DNA of 64,000 bases from Elusimicrobiota bacterium. Its GTDB lineage: Bacteria; Elusimicrobiota; Elusimicrobia; F11. A program made the position numbers and the translations under genes. The stretch covers positions 411,356 through 475,355 of the forward strand of contig JAJVIP010000002.1 of assembly GCA_022072025.1 (NCBI GenBank), given 5' to 3'. Below, piece by piece: positions 25,857-34,808 of the stretch (within the stretch, counting starts at the first letter, position 1; each line of letters opens with the position of its first letter). Under the pieces are notes generated by a model that was not told where the DNA came from, did no database searches, and saw only the letters and a list, made by a program, of their open reading frames with translations.

Positions 25857-26864
25857 ATGCTGTCGGTGGTCATGCCCAATTATAATCACTCCAAGTTTTT
25901 ACCAAAAGCGCTAGATGCTATTTTTAGCCAAAGTCTTTTGCCGGATGAAGTGATTGTGGTCGACGACGCTTCGACAGACCGTAGCATAGACGTGATCACG
26001 GAATACTCTAAAAAATATTCAAAAATCCGATTGCTGAAAAACGAAAAAAATATGGGAGTTGTCGCTTCTTTGAATAAAGGTTTGAAAGAGGTGAAAGGAG
26101 AGTTCGTTCACTGTGCTGGAGCCGACGACAAGGTTCTTCCCGGGCTATATGAAAAATCGATCGCGTTGTTGTCCCAATGTCCAGCGGCTGGTTATTGTTC
26201 ATCTTTATCGGGATTAATAGATGAAGATGGAAATGACTTGGGGCTGTTTTCATCAATTATAGTCAAGTCTAAACCGTCTTGCATCAGCCCAAAGGAATCT
26301 CTTGTCAAACTGTGGCGTTATGGCTCCTGGATAATGGGAAATTCAGCGATTTATCGAACCTCAATTTTGAAAGGAATTGGATACTTTCCTCTCCATTTGG
26401 AATCTTACAATGACGCTTTTTGCGGAGATCTTCTGGCTCTTAAACATGGAGCCTGTTTCATTCCTGAGCGATTGGTGGATTGGCGTCGACTTGAAAAGGG
26501 CTACTCCAGTCAAACTTCCAATCAAATCCCCAAAATGATTCACCTCATTAATCGCATATGTGAATTGATGAAAAATGAATACGCCGCCTATTTTTCCTCA
26601 GAATATATTCGGTTGTGGAAACGGAGGGAGCTGTTGGGGATGGTGCGCCAAGGCACCATCCTACGGTTGTCATCACATGAGTTGGAAATGTTTGTGCGTG
26701 AGTTTCCTTCGTTAAAACTGCTGGATGTCTTATATTTTAAATTGATAGGGATAAGTAAGGTTTGGGGGCGTCTTTTAAGTCGGTCCTACATTATGCTGCA
26801 AGGAAATATATTCCAGAGTATGAATGCTCTTCGTCGATTTTATGTGAAAACTCATGGGAGCTAA
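25857..26864 (+). CDS. Family 2 glycosyltransferase
   Basis: This is a GT-A inverting glycosyltransferase of 335 aa. It starts with the conserved strand LSVVMPNYNHSKFL, then VVDDASTD near residue 35 and a metal-site variant CAGADDK. The ATG at 25857 has AGGA at 25844-25847, nine bases upstream, and follows the flippase stop. An earlier in-frame ATG at 25836 would overlap the flippase. The C-terminal third is basic and may touch the membrane. Donor and acceptor are unknown. Confidence 0.85.
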   Translation: MLSVVMPNYNHSKFLPKALDAIFSQSLLPDEVIVVDDASTDRSIDVITEYSKKYSKIRLLKNEKNMGVVASLNKGLKEVKGEFVHCAGADDKVLPGLYEKSIALLSQCPAAGYCSSLSGLIDEDGNDLGLFSSIIVKSKPSCISPKESLVKLWRYGSWIMGNSAIYRTSILKGIGYFPLHLESYNDAFCGDLLALKHGACFIPERLVDWRRLEKGYSSQTSNQIPKMIHLINRICELMKNEYAAYFSSEYIRLWKRRELLGMVRQGTILRLSSHELEMFVREFPSLKLLDVLYFKLIGISKVWGRLLSRSYIMLQGNIFQSMNALRRFYVKTHGS

Positions 26865-26865
26865 A

Positions 26866-27480
26866 ATGACCAATGTTGTAAGTCTAAACCACTTTCCCTC
26901 TGATATTTATTTTTCAAAAATCGTTCATTCGCATATTGAGGCCCTGCCGGATTCCAGTTTGAGTTTAATGGGGAAGAAAATGGTGGAGATATACTACCGC
27001 TCTGTTCTTGCCTCACCATATGAAACGTTATTTGTGGCTGGTGAACAATCGCTTGATGGAGTGGCTGTGTTATCTCTTCAACCCCATAACTTAATGAAAC
27101 GTCTGGTGGTTGATAATCTGGTTAATTTCAATTTTTATTCGTCAGCCCTTTCCTCCATTACTCCCCTTTTAAAAATTATTTCCAGTGCCCTGCATGAAAC
27201 GAAAGAACTTCCTGCGATTCATGACCTGCCGGAGGTGGTCCAGTTGTTCACCTTGAAGGAAAAGCAGGGCACAGGGGTTGGGACGAGTTTGCTCAATCAT
27301 GTCGAGGATTTCTTGAAGGAAAAGGGGATAGGTGGATATTTTGTGAAGACACTGACGGATCCAGCCAATCCGGCATTGACTTTCTATCGTAATCGCGGAT
27401 TTATTGTTGTTGGAAATTGTGTGATGAATGGGCAGAATTTTTCTTTTTGTACCAAGAGGCTGATGCCGCAAAAGCGATAA
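26866..27480 (+). CDS. GNAT-family N-acetyltransferase
   Basis: This is a roughly 204-aa protein with the GNAT acetyl-CoA signature in its C-terminal third (KQGTGVGTSLL, equivalent to Q/RxxGxG/A) and the last strand TFYRNRGFIVVG. The N-terminal part is less conserved. It may acetylate an amino sugar, perhaps a product of one of the two DegT aminotransferases. Two ATGs are possible, 26854 and 26866. The latter follows the GT2 stop and has GGGAG five bases upstream. The 3' end overlaps the opposing membrane-protein gene by 80 bp. Confidence 0.72.
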   Translation: MTNVVSLNHFPSDIYFSKIVHSHIEALPDSSLSLMGKKMVEIYYRSVLASPYETLFVAGEQSLDGVAVLSLQPHNLMKRLVVDNLVNFNFYSSALSSITPLLKIISSALHETKELPAIHDLPEVVQLFTLKEKQGTGVGTSLLNHVEDFLKEKGIGGYFVKTLTDPANPALTFYRNRGFIVVGNCVMNGQNFSFCTKRLMPQKR

Positions 27481-28723
27481 AGGGAATTAAAGGGATTCTG
27501 AATCTATAATAGCCTTGATGACTGGCGATGGCCAGAAGGATGCCAACTGAAAAAAACGCGATGAGCGCAAACCTTTTCATCCCCTCCAAAAATAGTCGAA
27601 TCACTCCTTTGATAAAGAAAAAATAAGAGGCGAGAAGAAAAAACATATACCCAACCTGAAAAGGAATGAGCAAAGGGAAATTTTTCAGTAGTTGAAAAGT
27701 CCCTTGGCCTGATAGTTTTTCATCCGCTTTTTGATTTTTGGAATCGGAGGGATCCCATCCAAAAAGTTCCAGGATCATTTCAACTCCCGTTCCGCCAAGA
27801 ATTCGCGCCGCTCCGGCCAAACAATACCGCATCGTAAAGATTGGATATTGGCGCATAATCTCTTTGGCTTCCTTTTCGTAGGCTTTCCCTTCTTGCAGGG
27901 AACCTTTAATTAAATTGGGGTTTTTCTCCTTTATTTGATCCGTTAATATTTGTGTGGCTGTTTTAATGTCAATTTTATGAGACATGGCGTAAGCATTGGC
28001 CGCTGGATAGAGGAGCAACGCATACCCGCCTTGTGTGGTGTAGACTGCCTGCCCCACATGACTTGAGTTGCGAATGGCCCAGGAAAGAGGAAGGGACATG
28101 GAAAACAGCAGAAAGAAGAGAGATTGTTTAATGTTCGATAGGTTGAAGATGAAAATAACAATCGGAATAAATAGTGCGATCGGTTTGGTCAAACCCGCTA
28201 GCGCCCAAAATACACCCGCTAGAATGAGGGCAAGCCGGGATTTATTGGCCATCCAAACGGATGTAGAAACAATACCAGCTGTCAGCAATAATTGAAGCCA
28301 TAATTCAGACAAAATAACAGGGGAGTGGAGAAGCGTGGTGAGATCCCAGACAAGAATGATGGCGCCAAGGGTGGCTCCTTTTTTTCCGCCGATTTTTTGC
28401 ATCAGAGGCCACCCAAGGAAAAGCAATATAACACCGATCAAACCTTGTACCGCAATGGCCTTCTGAAATTGGACGGGTTCTGTTGAATTGATCAACATCA
28501 GGAAAATTGGGTACCCCGGGAGTCTGAAGAGTTCGGGAGTGAAGGGGGGATTTTCATCGCTGGAAAAAACATGGTGGTTTTTCATGTTATTGGCCAAAGA
28601 AAAATATCCGTTTGAATCAGATCGGATTGAATAGGAGGGGTTGGAGGCCGCCCAAAAACCAATGGTTCCATAAAGCAGAACCGTGAGCGATATCAGCCAA
28701 AAAGGGGGAAGTTTATTTTTCAC
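27401..28723 (-). CDS. GT-C-type membrane glycosyltransferase (ArnT/GT39-like)
   Basis: This is a 440-aa polytopic membrane protein on the opposite strand. The first helix is at about residues 8-25. It is followed by a periplasmic loop with an Asp in RSDSNGY (D36), as in GT-C enzymes that use polyprenol-phosphate sugars, and by RLPGYPIF. About ten further hydrophobic segments follow, and a C-terminal YRFRIPLIPF motif resembles PMT/ArnT relatives. It probably transfers a sugar in the periplasm. It could alternatively be a Wzy-like polymerase, although the loop motifs argue against that. Its 3' end overlaps the acetyltransferase gene tail to tail. Confidence 0.7.
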   Translation of the reverse strand: MKNKLPPFWLISLTVLLYGTIGFWAASNPSYSIRSDSNGYFSLANNMKNHHVFSSDENPPFTPELFRLPGYPIFLMLINSTEPVQFQKAIAVQGLIGVILLFLGWPLMQKIGGKKGATLGAIILVWDLTTLLHSPVILSELWLQLLLTAGIVSTSVWMANKSRLALILAGVFWALAGLTKPIALFIPIVIFIFNLSNIKQSLFFLLFSMSLPLSWAIRNSSHVGQAVYTTQGGYALLLYPAANAYAMSHKIDIKTATQILTDQIKEKNPNLIKGSLQEGKAYEKEAKEIMRQYPIFTMRYCLAGAARILGGTGVEMILELFGWDPSDSKNQKADEKLSGQGTFQLLKNFPLLIPFQVGYMFFLLASYFFFIKGVIRLFLEGMKRFALIAFFSVGILLAIASHQGYYRFRIPLIPFIAFAASASWYKKKNSAHSSHNFQQQ

Positions 28724-28802
28724 AAACCATTGAAAATGATCGAAAAATCAGTTTAATTTTAATCGTTGGTACCTCAAATTCAAGTATGCTATTAAAGGAA
28801 TA

Positions 28803-30059
28803 ATGTTCGGAGCTCCACAACCTCGTTTTCGAATCTATACAAAGTTTTCAACTTATTTACGGCTCTTATTAGACGTAGGCCTATTGCGGTTTCACCGCGG
28901 CAATGCCATTGAGCGGTTGGAGTCGACGCTCTCACAAATCCTGAAAGTTAAACATGTGATTGTGACTCCCACTGCGCGAACAGGAATTTATCTTAGTTTA
29001 TCCTCCCTGATTAAACCAGGCCAGAAAGTGATCCTCTCTCCCATCACCATTGTGGATGTCATCAATATGGTGATCTGTGCTGGTGGTGTCCCCGTTTTTG
29101 CCGATGTCGAACCCAACACCTGCAATATTGACGCAAAAGAAATTGAGAAATTGATTGATTCACATACGGGCGCTGTATTCGTCACGCATTTGCATGGGCT
29201 GGCGTGTGATATTAAAAAGATTAGAGATATTTGCCGGGATCGCAATGTTCCTTTGGTTGAAGACGCCGCTCAGGCTTTCTCGACCACTGTGGAAGGTCAG
29301 TGGGTGGGGACTTTTGGCAAAGTAGGAATATTCAGTTTTGGAATGTATAAAGTGGTTAACGCTTTTTTGGGGGGAATGGTCGTCACAGATGATGATCAAT
29401 TGGGACGGGAAATCCGGGAAAAAATTAAATCCTTTCCTCCGCTACCACTCAAAATCTATTTAAAGAAAGTGTTGCACGCTGTCGTGACAGATATATCAAC
29501 AGCGGCTCCATTTTTTCCGATTTTTACTTATTGGTTGTTTCGATATGGCTTTTTGCACAATATTGATACGTTGAATGGATTCGTGACGGTGGATCGGGTT
29601 CCTGTAAGGAAAAACACGATTCCTCTGGAATATTTGGTGCGTATGTCTCAGACGCAAGCCCGTCTGATTCTTTCCCAATTGAAAGATGTGGAAAGGTACA
29701 ATCGTTCTCGGATAAAAAAGGCTTCTGCCTATCATGAAGGGCTTTCAAAAATCCCATCTTTAACCATTCCACCCAAACGAGTTGACGGCAGTCATATATA
29801 CACGTACTACGCCTTTAGGGCCCCTGATCGACACGCGCTCATGCGATATTTGTTGCAACACAACAGGGATTTGGTTCTCAGCCATTACCACAACACAGCT
29901 TCTCTTGAAATTTTTAAGGAATTTAAACGCTCCTGTCCCCACGCTGACTCAACCGCAAGAGAACTTCTCTACCTGCCCACCTATCCCCGGTACACAGAAA
30001 CCGAAGTCCAAGAAAATATTAAGAAAATCCAAGAGTATTTTTCTAATCACCAGATATGA
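28803..30059 (+). CDS. DegT/DnrJ/EryC1 aminotransferase, second type
   Basis: This is a 418-aa PLP-dependent enzyme, longer than the usual 370-390 aa. The VEDAAQAFS motif is at residues 152-160. The predicted PLP lysine is K183 in FSFGMYKVVNAFLGG, in the position of the normal SxxKN loop but with altered surroundings. The N-terminus lacks the usual PxxDL start and has a basic, partly hydrophobic lead-in. It is the first plus-strand gene after the opposing membrane protein. AAGGAA lies just before its ATG. It overlaps the GMC gene by ATGA and may share its substrate. Confidence 0.82.
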   Translation: MFGAPQPRFRIYTKFSTYLRLLLDVGLLRFHRGNAIERLESTLSQILKVKHVIVTPTARTGIYLSLSSLIKPGQKVILSPITIVDVINMVICAGGVPVFADVEPNTCNIDAKEIEKLIDSHTGAVFVTHLHGLACDIKKIRDICRDRNVPLVEDAAQAFSTTVEGQWVGTFGKVGIFSFGMYKVVNAFLGGMVVTDDDQLGREIREKIKSFPPLPLKIYLKKVLHAVVTDISTAAPFFPIFTYWLFRYGFLHNIDTLNGFVTVDRVPVRKNTIPLEYLVRMSQTQARLILSQLKDVERYNRSRIKKASAYHEGLSKIPSLTIPPKRVDGSHIYTYYAFRAPDRHALMRYLLQHNRDLVLSHYHNTASLEIFKEFKRSCPHADSTARELLYLPTYPRYTETEVQENIKKIQEYFSNHQI

Positions 30060-31627
30060 ACTTCGTTATTGGGTCTGGCCCGTCCGGTGTTTCTGCCGCG
30101 GCTGCATTGCTTAAACGTAACCTTCCTGTCACCATGATCGATGCCGGTTATGATTTGGAACCTGAGAAAAAAGAGAAGATCCGCCAAATGACGCATCGTC
30201 CCACAGAAGATTGGGACGAAGGTTTCATCTCTGATATGAAGAGTAAAAATAAGCCCGATGCTTCTGGGGTGCCCATAAAATTTGTCTTCGGCTCCGATTT
30301 TCATATCCGAGGAATCGATCGCCATATTTTGGTTTCATCGGAGGGCCCACGAAATTATTCTTCTTTGGCCAAGGGCGGGTTGAGTAATGTTTGGGGAGGG
30401 GCCATTCTTCCTTATTCCGATTCAGATTTATTGGAATGGCCATTAACCGCCCAAGAATTGGAGCCCTATTACAAAGAGGTTCAAAAGTTGATTCCTGTAG
30501 CGGGGTGTCATGATGATCTTGAAACTTTTTTTCCGCTTCATGATCAGGGGCTTCAGAATATCCCGCTCTCCAAGCAGGCAGAAACCTTTTTAGATGATTT
30601 AATGAAGAGCAGGGAGTATTTGAGAAAGACCCATCTGTATTTTGGAAAGGCACGATTGGCGGTTCAATTCAATAAAAGTGAAACAAAGAATGGTTGTGTA
30701 AAGTGTGGCCTTTGTCTTTATGGATGTCCCTATTCTCTCATTTACAATTCCACTGATACGGTAGATGAACTTAAAAAAAACGGAAATTTCACTTACCTCT
30801 CTGGGGTGATTGTTGAAAAGGTGTCAGAACGAGAAGGAAAAATTCTGATATCAGCTAGAGAATTGGATGGTCCGGGAGTGAAGGAATTTCATGGAGATAA
30901 GGTGTTTTTGGCCTGTGGTGTGTTGAACACGGCGAAAATTATTTTAACTTCTATAGGTGATTACGAGAGGGAATTCCTTGTCAAAACAAGTCAGCACTTT
31001 GTGTTGCCTTTCTTAAGATTCAAAGGAGTCCCCGAAATATTAAAAGAAAAACTGTTTACGCTTTCCCAGGTTTTTCTGGAACTTTTGGATCAAAATTCGC
31101 CTCGGGGGAATTGCCATCTTCAAATTTATTCATTCAACGACATGTTTTTAAAATTTTTAAGGGAGAAATTCGGTTTATTTTTCAAGTTGACCGAAAAATT
31201 CTTTGTGGATAAATTGCTTTCCAGATTGTTGATTTCCCAAGGTTATTTAAGTTCATACTATTCACCCGTATTGAGAGTCCGATTGGATCCCTCCACCGGG
31301 AAGATCTCTGTACATTCTTTAAAAAATCCCAAAACTTTAAAAAAACTTGGAGTTATCGTTTTCCGCATTTTAAAAAACACATGGGCAATGAAATCAATCC
31401 CCGTGATTCCCATGTTGCGGATTTCTCATGGAGGCATTGGCGCCCATATCGGTGGAATTTTTCCAATGAAGACTCATCCTGGAGAATACGAAACTGATTT
31501 GTTGGGCCGTTTGCCAAGATATAAATCGGTTCATATTGTGGACGCCAGCGTGTTTACTGATATTCCTCCTTCTACGGTGACATTGACGGCCATGGCCAAT
31601 GCTTATCGAATTGCCTCTGAGTCCTAA
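30056..31627 (+). CDS. GMC-family FAD oxidoreductase with a ferredoxin-like Cys motif
   Basis: This is a 523-aa flavoprotein. The dinucleotide-binding motif GSGPSG is at residues 6-11, the GMC flavin region SNVWGGA near 110-116, and the C-terminal GMC signature is ASVFTDIPPSTVTLTAMA. An insertion carries C214, C217, C220 and C224 followed by Pro, i.e. CxxCxxCxxxCP, the pattern of a [4Fe-4S] ferredoxin site. It probably oxidises a sugar alcohol or hydroxyl and may pass electrons through the cluster. The ATG overlaps the aminotransferase stop (ATGA). No signal peptide is seen. Confidence 0.82.
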   Translation: MNFVIGSGPSGVSAAAALLKRNLPVTMIDAGYDLEPEKKEKIRQMTHRPTEDWDEGFISDMKSKNKPDASGVPIKFVFGSDFHIRGIDRHILVSSEGPRNYSSLAKGGLSNVWGGAILPYSDSDLLEWPLTAQELEPYYKEVQKLIPVAGCHDDLETFFPLHDQGLQNIPLSKQAETFLDDLMKSREYLRKTHLYFGKARLAVQFNKSETKNGCVKCGLCLYGCPYSLIYNSTDTVDELKKNGNFTYLSGVIVEKVSEREGKILISARELDGPGVKEFHGDKVFLACGVLNTAKIILTSIGDYEREFLVKTSQHFVLPFLRFKGVPEILKEKLFTLSQVFLELLDQNSPRGNCHLQIYSFNDMFLKFLREKFGLFFKLTEKFFVDKLLSRLLISQGYLSSYYSPVLRVRLDPSTGKISVHSLKNPKTLKKLGVIVFRILKNTWAMKSIPVIPMLRISHGGIGAHIGGIFPMKTHPGEYETDLLGRLPRYKSVHIVDASVFTDIPPSTVTLTAMANAYRIASES

Positions 31628-31639
31628 AAGGATAATTCG

Positions 31640-32320
31640 TTGACTGTTTTGGCCATCGCCTTCGATTTGGATGATACCTTGGTTCATTCAGGCCTTGCCT
31701 ATCAAGTGGCGTTAAAAAGGATCGGATTAAAAGAGACAGATGCCGTGTATGTTCAGGCCAGAAACAACGTCAAGAAAAAATTGGGCGCGCGGCATGTGTG
31801 CGCTAGAAACCGGTTGCTTTACTTTAAAGAAATCCTCGATATAAGAAATCATTACACCCCTGATAGATTGCTGAAAATGATGGAGCATTATGAAAAGGCT
31901 CTTTCCATGGAAATTAAACGGCAATGGCTGGCCCTTAGGCGGGATGCGTTGATGAAAAGACTTTCACGTCGTATTCCGCTGGTGGTTTTATCCAATGAAA
32001 ACACGCGCACCCAGCTTATAAAAATGAAAGCGATCGACCCGCAGGCGTCCTATTTCAAAACGCTGATTACCTCCGAGAGTGTCGGCCATGAAAAACCCCA
32101 TGTGGCCATGTTTCAAAAGGCCAGCGAGGTGTTAAAAATTCCGTTCCAGCATATTCTCATGGTCGGGGATAATATGAAGGATGATATTCTCCCCGCACTC
32201 CGATTAAAAATGAAAGCGGTTTTGACCCGTGAGTTCTCCCAAGATTATTTATCTCATCACATGAAAAATAAAATTTCAATCCTTTCAAACTTAGACGATT
32301 TAGAGAGTTTTCTTAAATGA
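31640..32320 (+). CDS. HAD-superfamily hydrolase
   Basis: This is a 226-aa HAD phosphatase-type protein. The nucleophile motif is FDLDDT (D9, D11), motif II is VVLSNEN, motif III's Lys is in GHEKPHV, and motif IV is VGDNMKDD. A helical cap lies between motifs I and II. The start is TTG, 12 bp after the GMC stop. The stop overlaps the aldolase ATG (ATGA). It may dephosphorylate a sugar or polyol phosphate made in the same module. Confidence 0.85.
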   Translation: MTVLAIAFDLDDTLVHSGLAYQVALKRIGLKETDAVYVQARNNVKKKLGARHVCARNRLLYFKEILDIRNHYTPDRLLKMMEHYEKALSMEIKRQWLALRRDALMKRLSRRIPLVVLSNENTRTQLIKMKAIDPQASYFKTLITSESVGHEKPHVAMFQKASEVLKIPFQHILMVGDNMKDDILPALRLKMKAVLTREFSQDYLSHHMKNKISILSNLDDLESFLK

Positions 32321-33255
32321 AAGCCCTGGAAAATCTGGTCCATGTCACGCAGAGAATTGGCGGTCGCTCTCCGGGTTGGGTCCAAGGGGCTGGAGGTAAT
32401 TCTTCATTTAAATCAGGAAATGGAGTTTTGATCATTAAACCATCGGGGGCCCGCATGAGCGATATGCAGGATCTGGCCCATTTCGCAGAGGTGGATATTG
32501 AAAAATTCCTTGACCGATTGGGGCAGGCCAAAAAAAACATGGATGAAAGTTTATACGCCCATGCCCTTCAATCTTCGAATCTTTCTCATCAAAGGAATAT
32601 TCGTCCCTCCATGGAGACCGGCTTTCACGCCGTTTTGCCAAAACAATGGGTGCTTCATTTTCATTCTTTGGTTGCAATATTGATGGGATGGGAGCACTCG
32701 AAAAACCCTAAAAAAGTTGAACAGTGGCTCACCCGACATTGGGAGGAAGCCCATCAAATAATTGGACTCTGCTCACCGGGTCTTGAACTTACGTTTGAAG
32801 TCCAAAAACATAATTCCGCCACTTTATTTGTTCTGAAAAATCACGGAGTGATATTGCAGGGGAACGACGAGTCTTGTCTCGACCGATGGGAATCAATTGA
32901 AGATCGGTTTTGTGTTGATTGGAAATACGACAAGTTGAGTGAGGGGATGAAAAATATTAATTCCGAAGTCTTGTGGCGCGAAAAATGGGCGCTGAAAGCC
33001 ATTCCGATGAAATATTATTTTCCTGATATGGCCGTTTTCGCTCAAAAAATTGAGCCATTGCTTGAAAAACAAAAGGATCAGGAATTTCTTTTGAAAAAAG
33101 ACGCTTGGGTTACGAACCCTGGCCTTGGGGAAATTTGGCTGGCCACTCAAATTCTTTACTCAATCAATTCTCAACTTTCAGAATTGCCGGGTGATATGAT
33201 CAGTAAAATTCAGGGACTTCCCACCGAAAAACACCGGGTTTCAACACAGAAATGA
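32317..33255 (+). CDS. Class II aldolase/epimerase-like protein
   Basis: This is a 312-aa protein of the class II aldolase/adducin family, longer than FucA/RhaD owing to a C-terminal extension of about 90 residues. The phosphate-binding GAGGNSSF and KPSGARMSDM are at 25-50. Zinc ligands are H114 and H116 in LHFHS plus H176 in LKNHGVI. It likely performs retro-aldol or aldol chemistry on a phosphorylated sugar, or an epimerisation. The ATG overlaps the HAD stop and the TGA overlaps the nucleotidyltransferase ATG, so three enzymes are translationally linked. Confidence 0.83.
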   Translation: MKALENLVHVTQRIGGRSPGWVQGAGGNSSFKSGNGVLIIKPSGARMSDMQDLAHFAEVDIEKFLDRLGQAKKNMDESLYAHALQSSNLSHQRNIRPSMETGFHAVLPKQWVLHFHSLVAILMGWEHSKNPKKVEQWLTRHWEEAHQIIGLCSPGLELTFEVQKHNSATLFVLKNHGVILQGNDESCLDRWESIEDRFCVDWKYDKLSEGMKNINSEVLWREKWALKAIPMKYYFPDMAVFAQKIEPLLEKQKDQEFLLKKDAWVTNPGLGEIWLATQILYSINSQLSELPGDMISKIQGLPTEKHRVSTQK

Positions 33256-34808
33256 AGAAGGATGGCATCCATTTAATTATTCCCATGTCCGGCCAAGGTG
33301 TTCGATTTGTTCAGGGGGGATATTCCATGACAAAACCCTTGGTCCCTATTTCAGGACACCCCATGATTAAACGGGTCTTGAGTCAATTCCCCACAGAATG
33401 GCCGGCTGTTTTTGTTCTTTCCACAGAGCAAAAAAAATCAACGCTTCCAAAACTCCTTAAAGAATTGCGGCCTCAGGGGAAAATATTGTTTGTGCCACCT
33501 CATAAAAAGGGGCCAGGTTTCGCTTTGAAGAAAGGATTGGAGGCGGTGCCCCCTCATGCCCCGGTGCTGGTGAGCTATTGCGACTATGGAATGGTTTGGG
33601 ATTCCCAACAATTTCAGCGTTTCGTGTTTAACTCTCAATGCGATGGCTGTGTGCTTTCGTACCGCGGGTTTCATGCGCATCTGTTGAACCCAGCGGCCTA
33701 TGCCACTTCCCGAATGGTGGGAGAACAAGTCGTTCAAATCAAAGAAAAAGGATCATTCACGGACAACCGAGAAAATGAATACACGTCATGCGGAGCGTAT
33801 TATTTTAAATCGGCTGCAGATCTTAAGCGGTCGTTGAGGTATCAAATAAAGAAAGACCTCCTGTTGGGTGGCGAGTCCTATACCAGTTTGACGATGGAAG
33901 CTCTTCTACAGTGGAAAAAAAATGCGGATGTCCGGATATTTGAAATTGAAGCCTTTTTCCAGTGGGGAACTCCGGAAGATGTTTGGGATTTTGAATATTG
34001 GGAAAAAACATTTAAAAATTGGGTCAAGAATCAAATTGCTAAAAATCACGTGGCCCAAGTATTGATGCCGATGGCAGGTTTGGGGGCTCGGTTTTCCGCC
34101 GTCACTCATACGCCCAAACCTTTCATCCCACTCAACGGTAAACCTCTTTATGAGAATGCGCTGGATTCCCTTCCGGATGCGCTCGATTGTGTGGTGGTTA
34201 CCACCAATGAAATGAAAGAATTCATGACGTCCACGGCCTGTCGGGTTGTCTCTCTCCAAAAAACTCCTGCTGGCCAAGCTTTGACTGTCCAGGAGGGGGC
34301 GAACGCGCTGGATCCTTCTAAAGAAGTTGTTGTTTCCGCCTGTGATCACGCCATTGTTCTTTCTCCCAAGGTTTGGAAAACATTTCATGGAAATCCCCAA
34401 TGTGACGCCGCGATTTTTACGGTACAAGGATATCCTGGAACCCGCAGAACCCCTCACTCCTATTCTTATGTGGCGATTGAGAGTTCAAAAGAAAAATTCC
34501 CTCGTTTGAAATATGTGTCGCTTAAAAAACCAGTGTCGGACGCGCCAACGCGGGATCATTTGTTGTTGGGGACATTTTGGTTTAAAAGCGTCGATTTCAT
34601 GCGCGCCTCGATTCGCAGATTGATTGAGAAGGGACAACCTTTTAATGGTGAGTATTATCTCGATGCGGTGTTTGACCTCATCGAGCAAAGCGGTGGTCGC
34701 GTGAGAATTGTTCCTGTTGATGGGTTCATCTGTTGGGGGGACCCGCAAGCCATGAAGGAAGCGCGTTATTGGCAAGAAATATATTCCGGACACCATCTGC
34801 ATGATTGA
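33252..34808 (+). CDS. Tandem double NTP-transferase (two sugar-phosphate nucleotidyltransferase domains)
   Basis: This 518-aa protein contains two consecutive NTP-transferase domains of about 255 residues each. Domain 1 has GQGVRF (14-19), TKP with K28, and a metal Asp in YCDYGMVW (D111). Domain 2 has GLGARF (276-281), TPKP and a metal Asp in ACDHAIVL (D365). Both keep the GxGxRF...KP signature, so both could be active. A normal enzyme has one domain. The two halves may activate two different phosphates or form an internal pseudodimer. The ATG overlaps the aldolase stop and the 3' end overlaps GT2, which is the likely consumer of the product. Confidence 0.85.
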   Translation: MKKDGIHLIIPMSGQGVRFVQGGYSMTKPLVPISGHPMIKRVLSQFPTEWPAVFVLSTEQKKSTLPKLLKELRPQGKILFVPPHKKGPGFALKKGLEAVPPHAPVLVSYCDYGMVWDSQQFQRFVFNSQCDGCVLSYRGFHAHLLNPAAYATSRMVGEQVVQIKEKGSFTDNRENEYTSCGAYYFKSAADLKRSLRYQIKKDLLLGGESYTSLTMEALLQWKKNADVRIFEIEAFFQWGTPEDVWDFEYWEKTFKNWVKNQIAKNHVAQVLMPMAGLGARFSAVTHTPKPFIPLNGKPLYENALDSLPDALDCVVVTTNEMKEFMTSTACRVVSLQKTPAGQALTVQEGANALDPSKEVVVSACDHAIVLSPKVWKTFHGNPQCDAAIFTVQGYPGTRRTPHSYSYVAIESSKEKFPRLKYVSLKKPVSDAPTRDHLLLGTFWFKSVDFMRASIRRLIEKGQPFNGEYYLDAVFDLIEQSGGRVRIVPVDGFICWGDPQAMKEARYWQEIYSGHHLHD

